IMG/VR virus record: IMGVR_UViG_3300028388_003330
Location: 16,203 to 80,202 of that record
DNA length: 64,000 nt
Reading direction: 5' to 3' (one strand)
From: a virus
The position numbers and the translations under genes were made by a program. The notes under the pieces are model-generated. The model made no database searches, was not told the origin of the DNA, and saw nothing but the letters and a program-made list of their open reading frames with translations. Below, one piece after another: positions 37,001 to 43,907 of the stretch (its first letter is position 1; every line of letters starts with the position of its first letter).

Positions 37001-37295
37001 CAAGAAGCTTGCCCATACGCTCAAGCGTGGCGTTGGCATCAATAATCTGCTGCTGCCAATCCCAAACAACAGCACGCATGTTAACCAGCGCATGACGAGC
37101 AAGACCGGTGATTGTAACGAAATCACGCATCTTCCCTGAAAAACTAGTGACATGCCGCTCCATGCGACGCACAGAGTTGGCAGTCCTGTCGAGATTGACG
37201 CCAAGGGTTCGAACCGTTTTACCAGCAACTCGGGTGCGCTCAACAAAACCACTGTCGTTAAGCTCAAGCTCTACTTTGATTCTGCTGGTAGCCAT
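34017..37295 (-). CDS. Tail tape measure protein, 1,092 aa
   Basis: The N-terminal TMP domain (residues about 60-290: 'ATLERMGKLLEGMSEAATASERVKEAGENLQWLITKAQEAPFSLNELGNTFVKFRSVGID') is followed by hydrophobic segments at about 330-440 and long Lys/Glu/Ala coiled coils from about 450 to 950. The Gly-rich C-terminus contains 'ADGGIMTPAGKLPLRSYASGGIADSPQ...FGEGRMNEAYVPLPDG'. It sets tail length and is threaded through the tube. At about 1.5 angstrom per residue the tail would be near 160 nm, a general rule of thumb. It follows the G/GT pair, as in lambda. Confidence 0.92.
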   Translation of the reverse strand: MATSRIKVELELNDSGFVERTRVAGKTVRTLGVNLDRTANSVRRMERHVTSFSGKMRDFVTITGLARHALVNMRAVVWDWQQQIIDANATLERMGKLLEGMSEAATASERVKEAGENLQWLITKAQEAPFSLNELGNTFVKFRSVGIDPTNGSMQALLDSVARFGGNDQILHRATIAIQQMAGKGVISMEELRQQLGEAVPRAIQLLARSMNMTFRELVNAISKGTVESMSALEKMFGEFRRNYEGAAFELMSTWIGMTQQMRTQWMVFLNDVGQAGFFDAAKQEFQSLINAFADGQFKSVAENIGQALAAMVRGLRSFIDFLVNNWDAIKVFGKALATAFAINTLLNFSRALRASVVPAIAASSMAMKKFAVDVSVAMFAIRTAPTALSATTAAIGAFTFAIRGLVSALGLVAPILIAFTTLFYALDSAAKTAEETISEMDLNFVSSQDVVTAKQALNEIEGEYNRVLTRIEKAERDGTAKSQDDMRKLADLRSKYLNARIKFAQIEEAFSRQVTTREKRNARQAMSEQLVEAKNAYQTTAAIQDEFLRRKEITNEQHKTNMINIARTMYAKMGEAYLSEMKETEAALETARKQGAEDSIKKLEARLSVEREMYLEHREQSARELKAMELANVFITDSAGEEKKANKLETYLNSLANKAIDAKAELAGMNGELAKFQFMLESGQFGKAGVQLLGDPKAWDKAKEKVLEAENSYKAAIEARRQATQITQLVDSTQKSNEAGLQKMLQMRRQLESGYNNETAVEARIRGLIEWLDALVAKSPAAEAAIAELRSELQEGLTIEQDRKALQDAFNFKERARLIRQGLLTEREMRRAEYEYEKELLEQRLLDFEGDSEAQVAMQRELYGLLDALRDQYMRDTETAIQALNRDWQDITDEMEQAWVDFANNATDAIMDFVETGKFEFADLITSMLRELIRLQIQKNIVGPLTSALSSAVSGMFGASDFGGSFIGSSSLGGGPTPVFADGGIMTPAGKLPLRSYASGGIADSPQLALFGEGRMNEAYVPLPDGKNIPVTLTGQQVPNVQVNVINQSGQPVKANQGQTKFDGRQMILDVVLEAANRPGGFRDGLRGAVR

Positions 37296-37299
37296 TGTC

Positions 37300-37617
37300 T
37301 TACCCCGTTTTCGCCATTCTCTTCAGTTCTGACCAACCCTCTGTGTCGAGCTTTTCTTCCTGTTTCACCACCGACGCAAGCTCAACCTCCAGAGTCTTCC
37401 GGAATTCTTTGGCGGCTTCAGGGTGATTAGAGTGAACGTTTACAGACAGCGACCGTATGTCAGATTCCGCCATGACACGCGTAATTTGCCCATTAAGGCT
37501 CCAAAACGCTTTGACGGGCATGTTCATGACATCGGCGTAATTGGCATGGAAGAAGTGCATGTACCGCGCCAGCAGAAAGGAGAAATCGACTTCTTCGACG
37601 GCGCTGTCATTTTTCAG
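37300..37617 (-). CDS. GT extension of the tail assembly chaperone, made by -1 frameshift
   Basis: This frame is open from the slippery heptamer and encodes 105 residues starting LKNDSAVEEVDFSFLLARYMHFFHAN. It has no Shine-Dalgarno of its own, and the first ATG (37560) is internal to a continuous reading frame. The best model is a G-GT fusion of 207 aa produced by -1 slippage at 37623-37617. GT recruits the tape measure protein and the tail tube in lambda-like assembly. It ends five bases before the tape measure start. Confidence 0.85.
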   Translation of the reverse strand: MKNDSAVEEVDFSFLLARYMHFFHANYADVMNMPVKAFWSLNGQITRVMAESDIRSLSVNVHSNHPEAAKEFRKTLEVELASVVKQEEKLDTEGWSELKRMAKTG

Positions 37618-37922
37618 TTTCCCTTGGGGGATTCCTCTTCGCCAACCTGCTCGCCTCGGGCGAAATCAAGAATCGCCGTAAGTTGAGAAAGATTAAGCGC
37701 GTCAAGCTTTTCTTTCGGGCAAGTTGGAAAGCGCCGCTGAATCATCTCAATACTGAGCCTTACCTGCTCAGACAGCGGCATATCCTCATCCATAAGACTC
37801 TCGTTGCTTGTTACTTCAACGAATTCCTTGACCGACATTTCGACCATCGGGTACTCGACACCGCCGAGCACCAGAGCACGTTCCTCACCTGCGAAATCAT
37901 CAAGGTTCAGCAATTTAGCCAT
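37614..37922 (-). CDS. Tail assembly chaperone G-like
   Basis: A 102-aa protein between the major tail protein and the tape measure, the canonical G position. The sequence 'MVEMSVKEFVEVTSNESLMDEDMPLSEQVRLSIEMIQRRFPTCPKEKLDALNL' is helical, as in other chaperones. It ends SPKGN* right after a GGGAAAC heptamer, allowing production of the longer GT form. It coats the tape measure during tail assembly and is absent from the mature virion. Confidence 0.87.
   Translation of the reverse strand: MAKLLNLDDFAGEERALVLGGVEYPMVEMSVKEFVEVTSNESLMDEDMPLSEQVRLSIEMIQRRFPTCPKEKLDALNLSQLTAILDFARGEQVGEEESPKGN
37617..37623 (-). other. Programmed -1 ribosomal frameshift site (GGGAAAC)
   Basis: The zero frame reads AAG GGA AAC TGA. 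G GGA AAC fits the X XXY YYZ rule and differs from the lambda G-T site (GGGAAAG) only in the last base. The stop codon follows directly. The -1 frame stays open for 105 codons up to the tape measure gene. Confidence 0.85.
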
Positions 37923-37945
37923 TGCTTTTACTCCGTTAGAGTTAC

Positions 37946-37967
37946 AGCCCCTCCTAATGGAGGGGCT
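37946..37967. other. Perfect stem-loop after the major tail gene
   Basis: AGCCCCTCC (37946-37954), loop TAAT, GGAGGGGCT (37959-37967): a 9-bp GC-rich stem between the major tail gene stop and the chaperone G start. No U-tract follows on either strand, so it is a poor intrinsic terminator. It may stabilise the 3' end of the abundant major tail message or attenuate transcription. Confidence 0.6.
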
Positions 37968-37979
37968 TGGTTAGGGCGA

Positions 37980-38780
37980 TCAAGCAGCAGCCGGATCACC
38001 GAACTTGAACAGAAGGTCGTTGTTGGTGCTGTCGGGATAGCCCGTGAATTCGACGTTGTAAACGCGTTCTTCGTCGAGCTTATACGCGAAGGAAACGGCA
38101 CCAGCGGTCGCTGCCAGCGGAATGATCAGATCTTCAGATTGATCAGTCACAGGCAGCGAAACCGGATGGATAACCAGTTCCTTAGCGAGAGACAGCAGAT
38201 CAGTACCAACACCGTTGGTAACGTCTACACGCTTGGCACCGGCAGCGGCGGGCGTTGTTTCAACAGCGGCAAGCGTTCCGCCACTGACTGTAACGGTAGA
38301 GGTTACGCCAGATTCACGACCGGTCAGAACAAGAGAAGACCCGCCAGAGGCATCGGCAATCATAGGGGCAGCGCCCGACAGATTGATGCTCGCCTCAAGA
38401 CCATCAAGAATCTCGGCTTCATCCGGAGTACCGCTAGCCTCATAGCTGTAAGCAACTCCATCAATCGTAACCGTGTAAGTTGTCGGAACAGGCCCCGCTT
38501 CATCAAGAGTGTAAACCTGCTTGGTTCCGCTATCTACGAGAGTGGCACCCGGCATGATACGAACCATGTTTTCAACGGTTGTTTCAGCCAGAGGGGCTGT
38601 AACGACAATCGAACGCTTGGTAATGAGTTCGTTAATCTCCGACTCACCAAACTGATCAACCATCACCTTATAGGTGTCAGTTGTAACCTCAACCTCTACG
38701 CCGCCTTTGGTATAGCCCAAATCCACGCCGTCGAACCTGATGTTACATACACCCAATTTCACATTTTGAGTTGATGCCAT
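37980..38780 (-). CDS. Major tail (tube) protein with inserted Ig-like segment
   Basis: A 266-aa protein. Residues 1-100 ('VKLGVCNIRFDGVDLGYTKGGVEVEVTTDTYKVMVDQFGESEINELITKRSIVVTAPLAETTVENM') are characteristic of siphovirus tail-tube proteins. A middle segment (about 105-190, 'TYTVTIDGVAYSYEASGTPDEAEILDGLEASI') looks like an inserted surface domain. The tube fold resumes with 'ELVIHPVSLPVTDQSEDLIIPLAATAGAVSFAYKLDEERVYNVEFTGYPD'. It polymerises into the tail tube. AAGGAGAA precedes the ATG and lies in a small inverted repeat (CCTTTTGCAAAAGG). Confidence 0.9.
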   Translation of the reverse strand: MASTQNVKLGVCNIRFDGVDLGYTKGGVEVEVTTDTYKVMVDQFGESEINELITKRSIVVTAPLAETTVENMVRIMPGATLVDSGTKQVYTLDEAGPVPTTYTVTIDGVAYSYEASGTPDEAEILDGLEASINLSGAAPMIADASGGSSLVLTGRESGVTSTVTVSGGTLAAVETTPAAAGAKRVDVTNGVGTDLLSLAKELVIHPVSLPVTDQSEDLIIPLAATAGAVSFAYKLDEERVYNVEFTGYPDSTNNDLLFKFGDPAAA

Positions 38781-38812
38781 CGAAAGTTCTCCTTTTGCAA
38801 AAGGTCTCTATC

Positions 38813-39196
38813 TCAAATCAAGACGTAAGCCGTCTCGAATGCTACTGCAAACTCTAGGTTGTCACCTGTGGAGTTTGGGTACACGACAGGGTCGTGCTGT
38901 GGGCGAATATATTTAACTAAAACGTCCGCTAGCTTGTCCGTTTCAGCCATGTTCAACAGCGCAGAAATTTCACTGCACAGTGCGAAACCCGTCTGATAAT
39001 CCGCTGCCCGGACAACGACCATAAACATGCCTTTCCGGTAGCCCGGTAGATCATGCTGGATCTGAGTTCCGGACAGCGGATTCAGAAGTAAAATGCCAGT
39101 GGTGGCCTCTTCTGGCATGTGATAGGCAAAGATATCAGTTCCTCGCCTACCGAAGCCTTCATCCTCAAGAAATTCCGCCACAGACTCAAGTTTCAT
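38813..39196 (-). CDS. Tail terminator (gpU-like)
   Basis: A 127-aa alpha/beta protein ('RRGTDIFAYHMPEEATTGILLLNPLSGTQIQHDLPGYRKGMFMVVVRAADYQTGFALCSEISALL') with the pattern of the minor-capsid/tail-terminator family. It sits between the neck protein and the major tail gene. It caps the tail tube and joins it to the head. The ATG overlaps the preceding stop by four bases. Confidence 0.82.
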   Translation of the reverse strand: MKLESVAEFLEDEGFGRRGTDIFAYHMPEEATTGILLLNPLSGTQIQHDLPGYRKGMFMVVVRAADYQTGFALCSEISALLNMAETDKLADVLVKYIRPQHDPVVYPNSTGDNLEFAVAFETAYVLI

Positions 39197-39618
39197 GACC
39201 GCCTGATCGCTTGATTGATCGCCTCCGAAATCTTCCTTCCTATCTCGGGCGAGTACCTGTCTACAGCGTCAGACAAGAAGTGCGTGCGGGAGCCAGGTTT
39301 ATTCTTGCCGTAGTTAGCGGTGTCAGGAATACCTTCATGAACAAGAGTGGCGTACTGCCCAACGTACTTTTTGCCATTCTTGATCGACTCATCCACAAAC
39401 ACATCGATGACGACCCGGTTTTTAATCCCTTCACGGGATTCCTCAATGCGGAATGAATCTTCCAAAACACCCTTGTCTCGGGGTGCCCACAACTCGGCAA
39501 GCGTTTTGATCGCTTGTGCCCCATCGCGCAACGCCTGTAGCGCTTTTTTGTTCGACAACACACCGACGTTTTCAAGCCGATTTGCCGTTGAACTGATCCC
39601 AGTTACTTTGAGGCCCAT
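39193..39618 (-). CDS. HK97 gp10-like head-tail joining protein
   Basis: A 141-aa protein with the gp10-like features 'ALQALRDGAQAIKTLAELWAPRDKGVLEDSFRI' and a C-terminal 'YATLVHEGIPDT...GSRTHFLSDAVD'. It acts at the neck between connector and tail terminator. It overlaps the upstream gene's end by 16 nt and the terminator gene's start by four. Confidence 0.85.
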   Translation of the reverse strand: MGLKVTGISSTANRLENVGVLSNKKALQALRDGAQAIKTLAELWAPRDKGVLEDSFRIEESREGIKNRVVIDVFVDESIKNGKKYVGQYATLVHEGIPDTANYGKNKPGSRTHFLSDAVDRYSPEIGRKISEAINQAIRRS

Positions 39619-39953
39619 TGCTTACAATCCACTTGCCAGTGATGGAGATCGCCGTTGACCGTGTGTCTTGGAAAGACCGATTCAACTTCAAGGTTAAATG
39701 ACATTATGGAAATCCTGTCTCCCGGTTCCACGATGTCGGTCGCCTTCATCATCAAGCGAGCAATGACCGTCCTCTCTTCGGCATTGGCTCTGCTGGCTGA
39801 AGCGTCGGTGCGTACCGTAGTTCTCTGTGCTCCAGCCTCAAGTCGGACAATGCCAACCTGCGTTTCGTAACTATCGCCTTCCTGGGTTTGACCATATAAA
39901 TCCGTCTCACCATTCATGCGAGTTACGATGCAATTGACATTGGCCTTAAACAT
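39603..39953 (-). CDS. Probable head-closure (stopper) protein
   Basis: A 116-aa protein from the ATG at 39953. A TTG three codons earlier is possible, and neither has a clear Shine-Dalgarno. The sequence 'RMNGETDLYGQTQEGDSYETQVGIVRLEAGAQRTTVRTDASAS' and the C-terminal strands fit the beta-barrel stopper proteins found between adaptor and tail completion genes. Assignment is mainly by position in the neck-gene order. Confidence 0.62.
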   Translation of the reverse strand: MFKANVNCIVTRMNGETDLYGQTQEGDSYETQVGIVRLEAGAQRTTVRTDASASRANAEERTVIARLMMKATDIVEPGDRISIMSFNLEVESVFPRHTVNGDLHHWQVDCKQWASK

Positions 39954-39980
39954 ACAGGGCAATTATAAGTCACTGATTAC

Positions 39981-40748
39981 TCAACCCGCAACAACATAGC
40001 AACTGCTGTTAGGGTGAAAAATATCGTCCTTAATATCTTCGTAAAGAGGCAACCCCAGAGTGGGGTCCGCAATAGCGAATTCTATTCCATTATACTTATG
40101 TTTAGGGTCCGGATGCCTTACATAAGCGGAATTTTTACCGATCATTGCTAAAGAATATAAGTAAACCTCGTTATAGATCTTCATGGCGTAAGACCGGAAC
40201 AATCTATAAACAAAGGTTTCAGCACCCCAACGCTTTCCGCTTCTGTCCAAAAACACCATGTCGGGACGCTGACTTGTTAGCCGTACAGCGACTTGTGCGC
40301 TCCCCTGAGACATTCTTGAACTGTTCATAACGGAGAGCACGCGTAGCGCGAATTCCCGCGCATATCGCAGCACAGAGCGTCTGTCGCGCTCTAACTGAGC
40401 ATGATAGAACTCAGCTAGATCCCGTTTCTCGTTGAACAGGAAATCTTCGACTTCTTCCGCCATCAAACCTTCGAAAACGGAGATGGTTTGAACGCCAGCC
40501 TCTTTCTCCACGTTAGCAATTGCCAGCTTTCGCATTTCCTCTGTAAGGTCGGAAATTACCCCCACCATTTCTTGGTAGTGAGTTTCAATGACATTGATAA
40601 CTTTGAGAGAAAACCGCCCCCTGCTCCCCACATTCATGGCGCTCGCGGTGCTGACGTGACCGTCGAGCATTCCTAGAAGGGCGTACTGTAAGGAGCGGTA
40701 TTTACGAACTGCGGAATTTGCCTCCGCAGAAAAGAGTTCTGGATTCAT
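39981..40748 (-). CDS. Probable minor head protein, SPP1 gp7-like C-terminus
   Basis: A 255-aa, largely helical protein. Its end, 'DPTLGLPLYEDIKDDIFHPNSSCYVVAG', resembles the closing HPNC-type motif of SPP1 gp7/Mu F-like minor head proteins, although the usual 'HPNCRC' is altered to HPNSSC. Upstream helices include 'RSVLRYAREFALRVLSVMNSS'. Such proteins associate with the portal and DNA entry. Here the gene lies downstream of the capsid gene rather than next to portal, so the call is tentative. Confidence 0.55.
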   Translation of the reverse strand: MNPELFSAEANSAVRKYRSLQYALLGMLDGHVSTASAMNVGSRGRFSLKVINVIETHYQEMVGVISDLTEEMRKLAIANVEKEAGVQTISVFEGLMAEEVEDFLFNEKRDLAEFYHAQLERDRRSVLRYAREFALRVLSVMNSSRMSQGSAQVAVRLTSQRPDMVFLDRSGKRWGAETFVYRLFRSYAMKIYNEVYLYSLAMIGKNSAYVRHPDPKHKYNGIEFAIADPTLGLPLYEDIKDDIFHPNSSCYVVAG

Positions 40749-41500
40749 GACCGCGCCAAGCGCTTCTTGAGGTATATATAACTAGCGAGATAACGCTGAG
40801 CCCTGCTCCGAATCGGCATCATAATGGGCTTGCCGGGGCGGAACATGTTAGAGCTTTCGCCTACGGTTTCCGACATGAGTCCGTCACGCCGACGATCTTC
40901 GATATATTCGCCGCCTAAAATTACATCGGATTCTGCAATTTGCGCCTTTTTTAGCGCAGAAGTGAATTCCACAGGCAATGAGGCGATATCTTCGTCCGTC
41001 AACTCGCTGAGCATGAAGGGTTCAGACCAATAATCTGAAACCAGGAACTTCATTTTCGCGATGGCGAAATAAGCCTCTTTAAGAGCAACAATCCGATCTT
41101 GTTCGGAAGCCGTATCCCATGCTTCGGTAGCCGGAACATCGAACGCCTCCAGAATCGCGTCGGAGTACGTCATGAAAGTGTTTTCCCAAGTCACCAAACC
41201 ATCGCCGGACTCAATCAAATAGCGATCTTTGATGATATGGACGCCATTGACGGTCGTAACCCGCAATTCAATCATGCGGATATCACGAACCTTCTCTGCC
41301 GGAAGTGTATTGTTGACCGCAAGAACGGTGACAGACACCTCAAGATCATCGGAATCGAAACCAATGTTGGTCGTTCCGATAATTTCTGTCTCCGAACCGT
41401 CCAAAAGACGATAGGAAAGCGCGGTCGGATAAACTTGCGACCCATTAACTGTTAACGGGATGGTCCTTACAATATCAACGCCAGACAGGAAGGTGTTCAT
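40745..41500 (-). CDS. Head-tail connector region protein, 251 aa
   Basis: The N-terminal half is beta-rich ('SGVDIVRTIPLTVNGSQVYPTALSYRLLDGSETEI'). The C-terminal half is helical and includes 'TASEQDRIVALKEAYFAIAKMKFLV', as expected for an adaptor bundle. Position after capsid and before the stopper suggests an adaptor/connector, but there is no firm family recognition. The stop overlaps the next gene start by four bases. Confidence 0.6.
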   Translation of the reverse strand: MNTFLSGVDIVRTIPLTVNGSQVYPTALSYRLLDGSETEIIGTTNIGFDSDDLEVSVTVLAVNNTLPAEKVRDIRMIELRVTTVNGVHIIKDRYLIESGDGLVTWENTFMTYSDAILEAFDVPATEAWDTASEQDRIVALKEAYFAIAKMKFLVSDYWSEPFMLSELTDEDIASLPVEFTSALKKAQIAESDVILGGEYIEDRRRDGLMSETVGESSNMFRPGKPIMMPIRSRAQRYLASYIYLKKRLARS

Positions 41501-41508
41501 GCGTCAAC

Positions 41509-41925
41509 TCATTCCGCAGCCAACTGTTGAGCGTTAATAATACCGGTAATCAGGCCCTTGATGCTGTTGGAGCGGATATCGAACTCTTCGCCAATTGCAC
41601 GCAAACCCTGAATGCCTTTTTCATCGGCAATTTTCTCCAGTTGTGCTCGGTCATATTTAATTACCGGCTTCTTTGGAGGTTCAACAGGATCAGGCTGACT
41701 TACGCGACTCGAAACAACCGGAGCGGGAGTGCTTTTGTTCGCTTCGTAGGCGCGGCTCGTTAGCTTATTGCCGTCGCCTTCGATAACTTCAACCCTGGTA
41801 AGCGCAGAAAGAAGATTAGCTTGCTGATAGCTAATCGGTTCAGAAACGCCATTTTCGAACTTGGTCATTCCAAGATCGCCGTTGAAATTATCGTATCCCT
41901 TGCCAACCAGTTTCACGCGAATCAT
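41509..41925 (-). CDS. Head protein of unknown function, 138 aa, linker-containing
   Basis: An N-terminal small domain ('IRVKLVGKGYDNFNGDLGMTKFENGVSEPISYQQANLLSA') is linked by a Pro/Ser-rich segment (STPAPVVSSRVSQPDPVEPPKKP) to a C-terminal helical SAP/Rho-N-like motif (YDRAQLEKIADEKGIQGLRAIGEEFDI...IKGLITGII). The arrangement resembles small proteins found right after phage capsid genes. The DNA-binding suggestion for the C-terminus is tentative. Confidence 0.65.
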   Translation of the reverse strand: MIRVKLVGKGYDNFNGDLGMTKFENGVSEPISYQQANLLSALTRVEVIEGDGNKLTSRAYEANKSTPAPVVSSRVSQPDPVEPPKKPVIKYDRAQLEKIADEKGIQGLRAIGEEFDIRSNSIKGLITGIINAQQLAAE

Positions 41926-41946
41926 GTTTTTTCCCCTGTAACGAAC

Positions 41947-41975
41947 AAGGGGGTGAGGAAAACCCCCACCCCCTT
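41947..41975. other. GC-rich stem-loop after the major capsid gene
   Basis: AAGGGGGTG (41947-41955) pairs with CACCCCCTT (41967-41975) around an 11-nt loop, between the capsid stop and the next gene. There is no U-tract on the minus strand. Like the element after the major tail gene, it may protect the abundant upstream message or tune read-through. Confidence 0.6.
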
Positions 41976-42011
41976 TGAGTTTGCTAGGTCATCGCTGACA
42001 TAGCTTATCGC

Positions 42012-42917
42012 TTAGATGTTGGTAACACCCTGCAGACGCGCCAGCGACTTGGTGGACTTCAGGGCGGTGCCGCAGTACCACTTCAGACGCGTGCGAGTGG
42101 CGTCTTTGTTCTGAACAGTACCGATGTCCTCGACAACGATACCGGCAGAGTTGCCACCATAGATGCCGTGCAGACCGTCAACTTCGTTCAGGCGCATAGC
42201 GTAGATGGAGCAACAAACGCCAGTCGAGCTACCCTGATCTTCGTCACCCGGCAGGAAGTCATTGATAATGACCGGAACGCCATTATGGGTGAGCATCGGA
42301 CGACCGAAGTTCTCCATCATGACGTGCGCGGGCTCAAGACCGCCAGAGGCACGGAGCAGAGTACGCAGAGCGCGAGCAGTGCCAGAACGCATCATGATGG
42401 CATCAGCGCCGTTCGGCACCATGTCCAGCAGTTCGTCCAGCATGTCGAGCGTCAGAGCCGCACCATTGACAGCAGCGTCGATAGTCTGACCAACGGTCAC
42501 CAGAGAGGAAACACCATCAAACTCTTTGGCGTTAACACCGCTATCGCCAATAGCGAGAGTAGCGCGGAATTTACGCGCAAGACCCTTGGCTTTAGCAGCG
42601 ATCTGAATCGCCTTCTGGTTGTTGGTGTCGCCCATGGTGGCGTCGAGGAATTTATCGACATCCACGTCACCAGCAAGGATCTTCAGATTCGCAGTAACCT
42701 GCGTGAAGGTGCTCGCCTCTTCGGTCACGGTCTCGTTCGGATCGATGAACGCGCCTTCAGAGATGACGTTCTCACGGTTGTAAACGTAAGCTTTACCCTC
42801 GGTACGGGTAAAGGGCAGTACAGCAAAGAGGTCTTCTTTATCGATGATCTCTTCGATGACGCCTGCCACCAGATCATTGTTAGAAAGCTTTTCAGCTTCA
42901 GTTTTGAGCAGAGCCAT
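42012..42917 (-). CDS. Major capsid protein, HK97-fold type
   Basis: A 301-aa protein with typical shell-protein features: N-terminal helix 'EAEKLSNNDLVAGVIEEIIDKEDLFAVLPF', E-loop region 'GKAYVYNRENVISEGAFIDPNETVTEEASTF', the spine-helix region 'DMLDELLDMVPNGADAIMMRSGTARALRTLLRASGG' and C-terminal 'VVEDIGTVQNKDATRTRLKWYCGTAL'. It follows a scaffold gene and has its own promoter candidate and a strong GGGAGAAA ribosome site. No separate maturation protease gene is seen. Confidence 0.92.
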   Translation of the reverse strand: MALLKTEAEKLSNNDLVAGVIEEIIDKEDLFAVLPFTRTEGKAYVYNRENVISEGAFIDPNETVTEEASTFTQVTANLKILAGDVDVDKFLDATMGDTNNQKAIQIAAKAKGLARKFRATLAIGDSGVNAKEFDGVSSLVTVGQTIDAAVNGAALTLDMLDELLDMVPNGADAIMMRSGTARALRTLLRASGGLEPAHVMMENFGRPMLTHNGVPVIINDFLPGDEDQGSSTGVCCSIYAMRLNEVDGLHGIYGGNSAGIVVEDIGTVQNKDATRTRLKWYCGTALKSTKSLARLQGVTNI

Positions 42918-42974
42918 TGATTTTCTCCCTTAGAAAGAAATAAAAGTCGCAGGCGTTAAGTAACTGGGGACTTA

Positions 42975-43004
42975 ATCATAACAAACTTTTCGCCGCATGC
43001 ACAA
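42975..43004 (-). promoter_or_regulatory. Candidate capsid-gene promoter with overlapping palindrome
   Basis: Minus strand: TTGTGC (43004-42999), 18-nt spacer, TATGAT (42980-42975) with a TG one base upstream (extended -10). It would drive the major capsid gene. An 18-bp near-palindrome (TGCACAAATATTTATGCA, 42998-43015) overlaps the -35 and could be an operator. Confidence 0.55.
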
Positions 43005-43008
43005 ATAT

Positions 43009-43887
43009 TTATGCACCTGCTCGCAAACTGGCTGCAATACGTTCGTGACCACGAAGCTTCGGTTTCTCTTCCGGCGCTTTATCAGTAATGGTTTTCGAAC
43101 CTGCACCCGGCTTTGCTTTGGAGCGAATCAGTTGTTCACGATCAGGATCGGTCTCAATGATTTTCTTAAGGGCCTCTTCAAAACCAAGAGGTTCTCCTTT
43201 GCCATCAATGAGTTGCGTCCGACCCTCTGCGCCTCTCGGCTTGTCGTACCCAACAACCTGACCATCTTCAATATCGAAATGGCTGCCGTATACAATCCGC
43301 GCTTTGTTGGGCGTAAGAGTCAACTCTTCGGCAATGTATTTCGAATTGTCGAAATTATGACCGACGGTTAGCTTTTCGATGACCGAGTCTTTAGTTTGCA
43401 GACCATTTTCCAATTCACTAAGGCGCTCTTGGAGCGACTTGAGTTCGTTCTGGTGCTGCTCGACCATCTGTTGCTTGAGCTTGTCCCACTCACCCCTTTC
43501 CTCAAGTCGCTTGGTTTCGGCCTTCTTTTTGGACTCCACCAGTTCCTTGATTTCCTTCGGGTCGTAACCTTCCCACTGACCAAGAGCCTTTTTCATGGCA
43601 TCCATCTCGGAACGAAGTTCCTTAATGGTCTGCTTCTTCTGCATCACCTCTTTCAGGAGTTGAGCGTCGGCATCAGAAATTTTCTTTTTGCCTTCGTACT
43701 CTTCAGAGGAATCGTCAGAATCATCAGGGGAAGCCGTATCAGCAGAAGCTTTTACCGTATCGTCACCGCCTTCGCTGTCACTTGCTTCGACGGAATCTTC
43801 GGTACCACCTGCTGCATTGGCAGCGGTGTCATCTTCTTTGGCATCCCAGTAGCCACGATTGATCAGTTGTCGGATTGCAAACGGCAT
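43009..43887 (-). CDS. Scaffolding protein
   Basis: A 292-aa acidic protein. The N-terminal disordered acidic stretch (residues 15-65) is followed by a long coiled coil (about 70-165, 'ELRSEMDAMKKALG' through 'LKSLQERLSELENGLQTKD'). The C-terminal basic tail ('RSKAKPGAGSKTITDKAPEEKPKLRGHERIAASLRAG') would contact the capsid protein. Gene order portal-scaffold-capsid supports this. It directs procapsid assembly and is then lost. Confidence 0.88.
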   Translation of the reverse strand: MPFAIRQLINRGYWDAKEDDTAANAAGGTEDSVEASDSEGGDDTVKASADTASPDDSDDSSEEYEGKKKISDADAQLLKEVMQKKQTIKELRSEMDAMKKALGQWEGYDPKEIKELVESKKKAETKRLEERGEWDKLKQQMVEQHQNELKSLQERLSELENGLQTKDSVIEKLTVGHNFDNSKYIAEELTLTPNKARIVYGSHFDIEDGQVVGYDKPRGAEGRTQLIDGKGEPLGFEEALKKIIETDPDREQLIRSKAKPGAGSKTITDKAPEEKPKLRGHERIAASLRAGA

Positions 43888-43907
43888 TTTTTAACCTCTC
43901 GCTTGGT

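Noticed and set aside
37300-37560. Stand-alone 86-aa gene starting at 37560
   Set aside because: The same frame is open without a stop back to the slippery site at 37617; no ribosome site precedes 37560, so it is the GT frameshift extension.
37946-37967. Intrinsic terminator after the major tail gene
   Set aside because: The stem is strong but lacks a U-tract on either strand, and downstream tail genes must be transcribed; kept as a stem-loop only.
37683-38774. 363-codon plus-strand open frame opposite the major tail gene
   Set aside because: It is the antisense shadow of a clear virion gene. The product is Arg/Asn-rich, lacks domains and has no ribosome site or operon context.
42168-42920. 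250-codon plus-strand frame opposite the major capsid gene
   Set aside because: Antisense to a recognised capsid gene; amino-acid make-up (Ser/Arg/His-rich) is typical of shadow frames.
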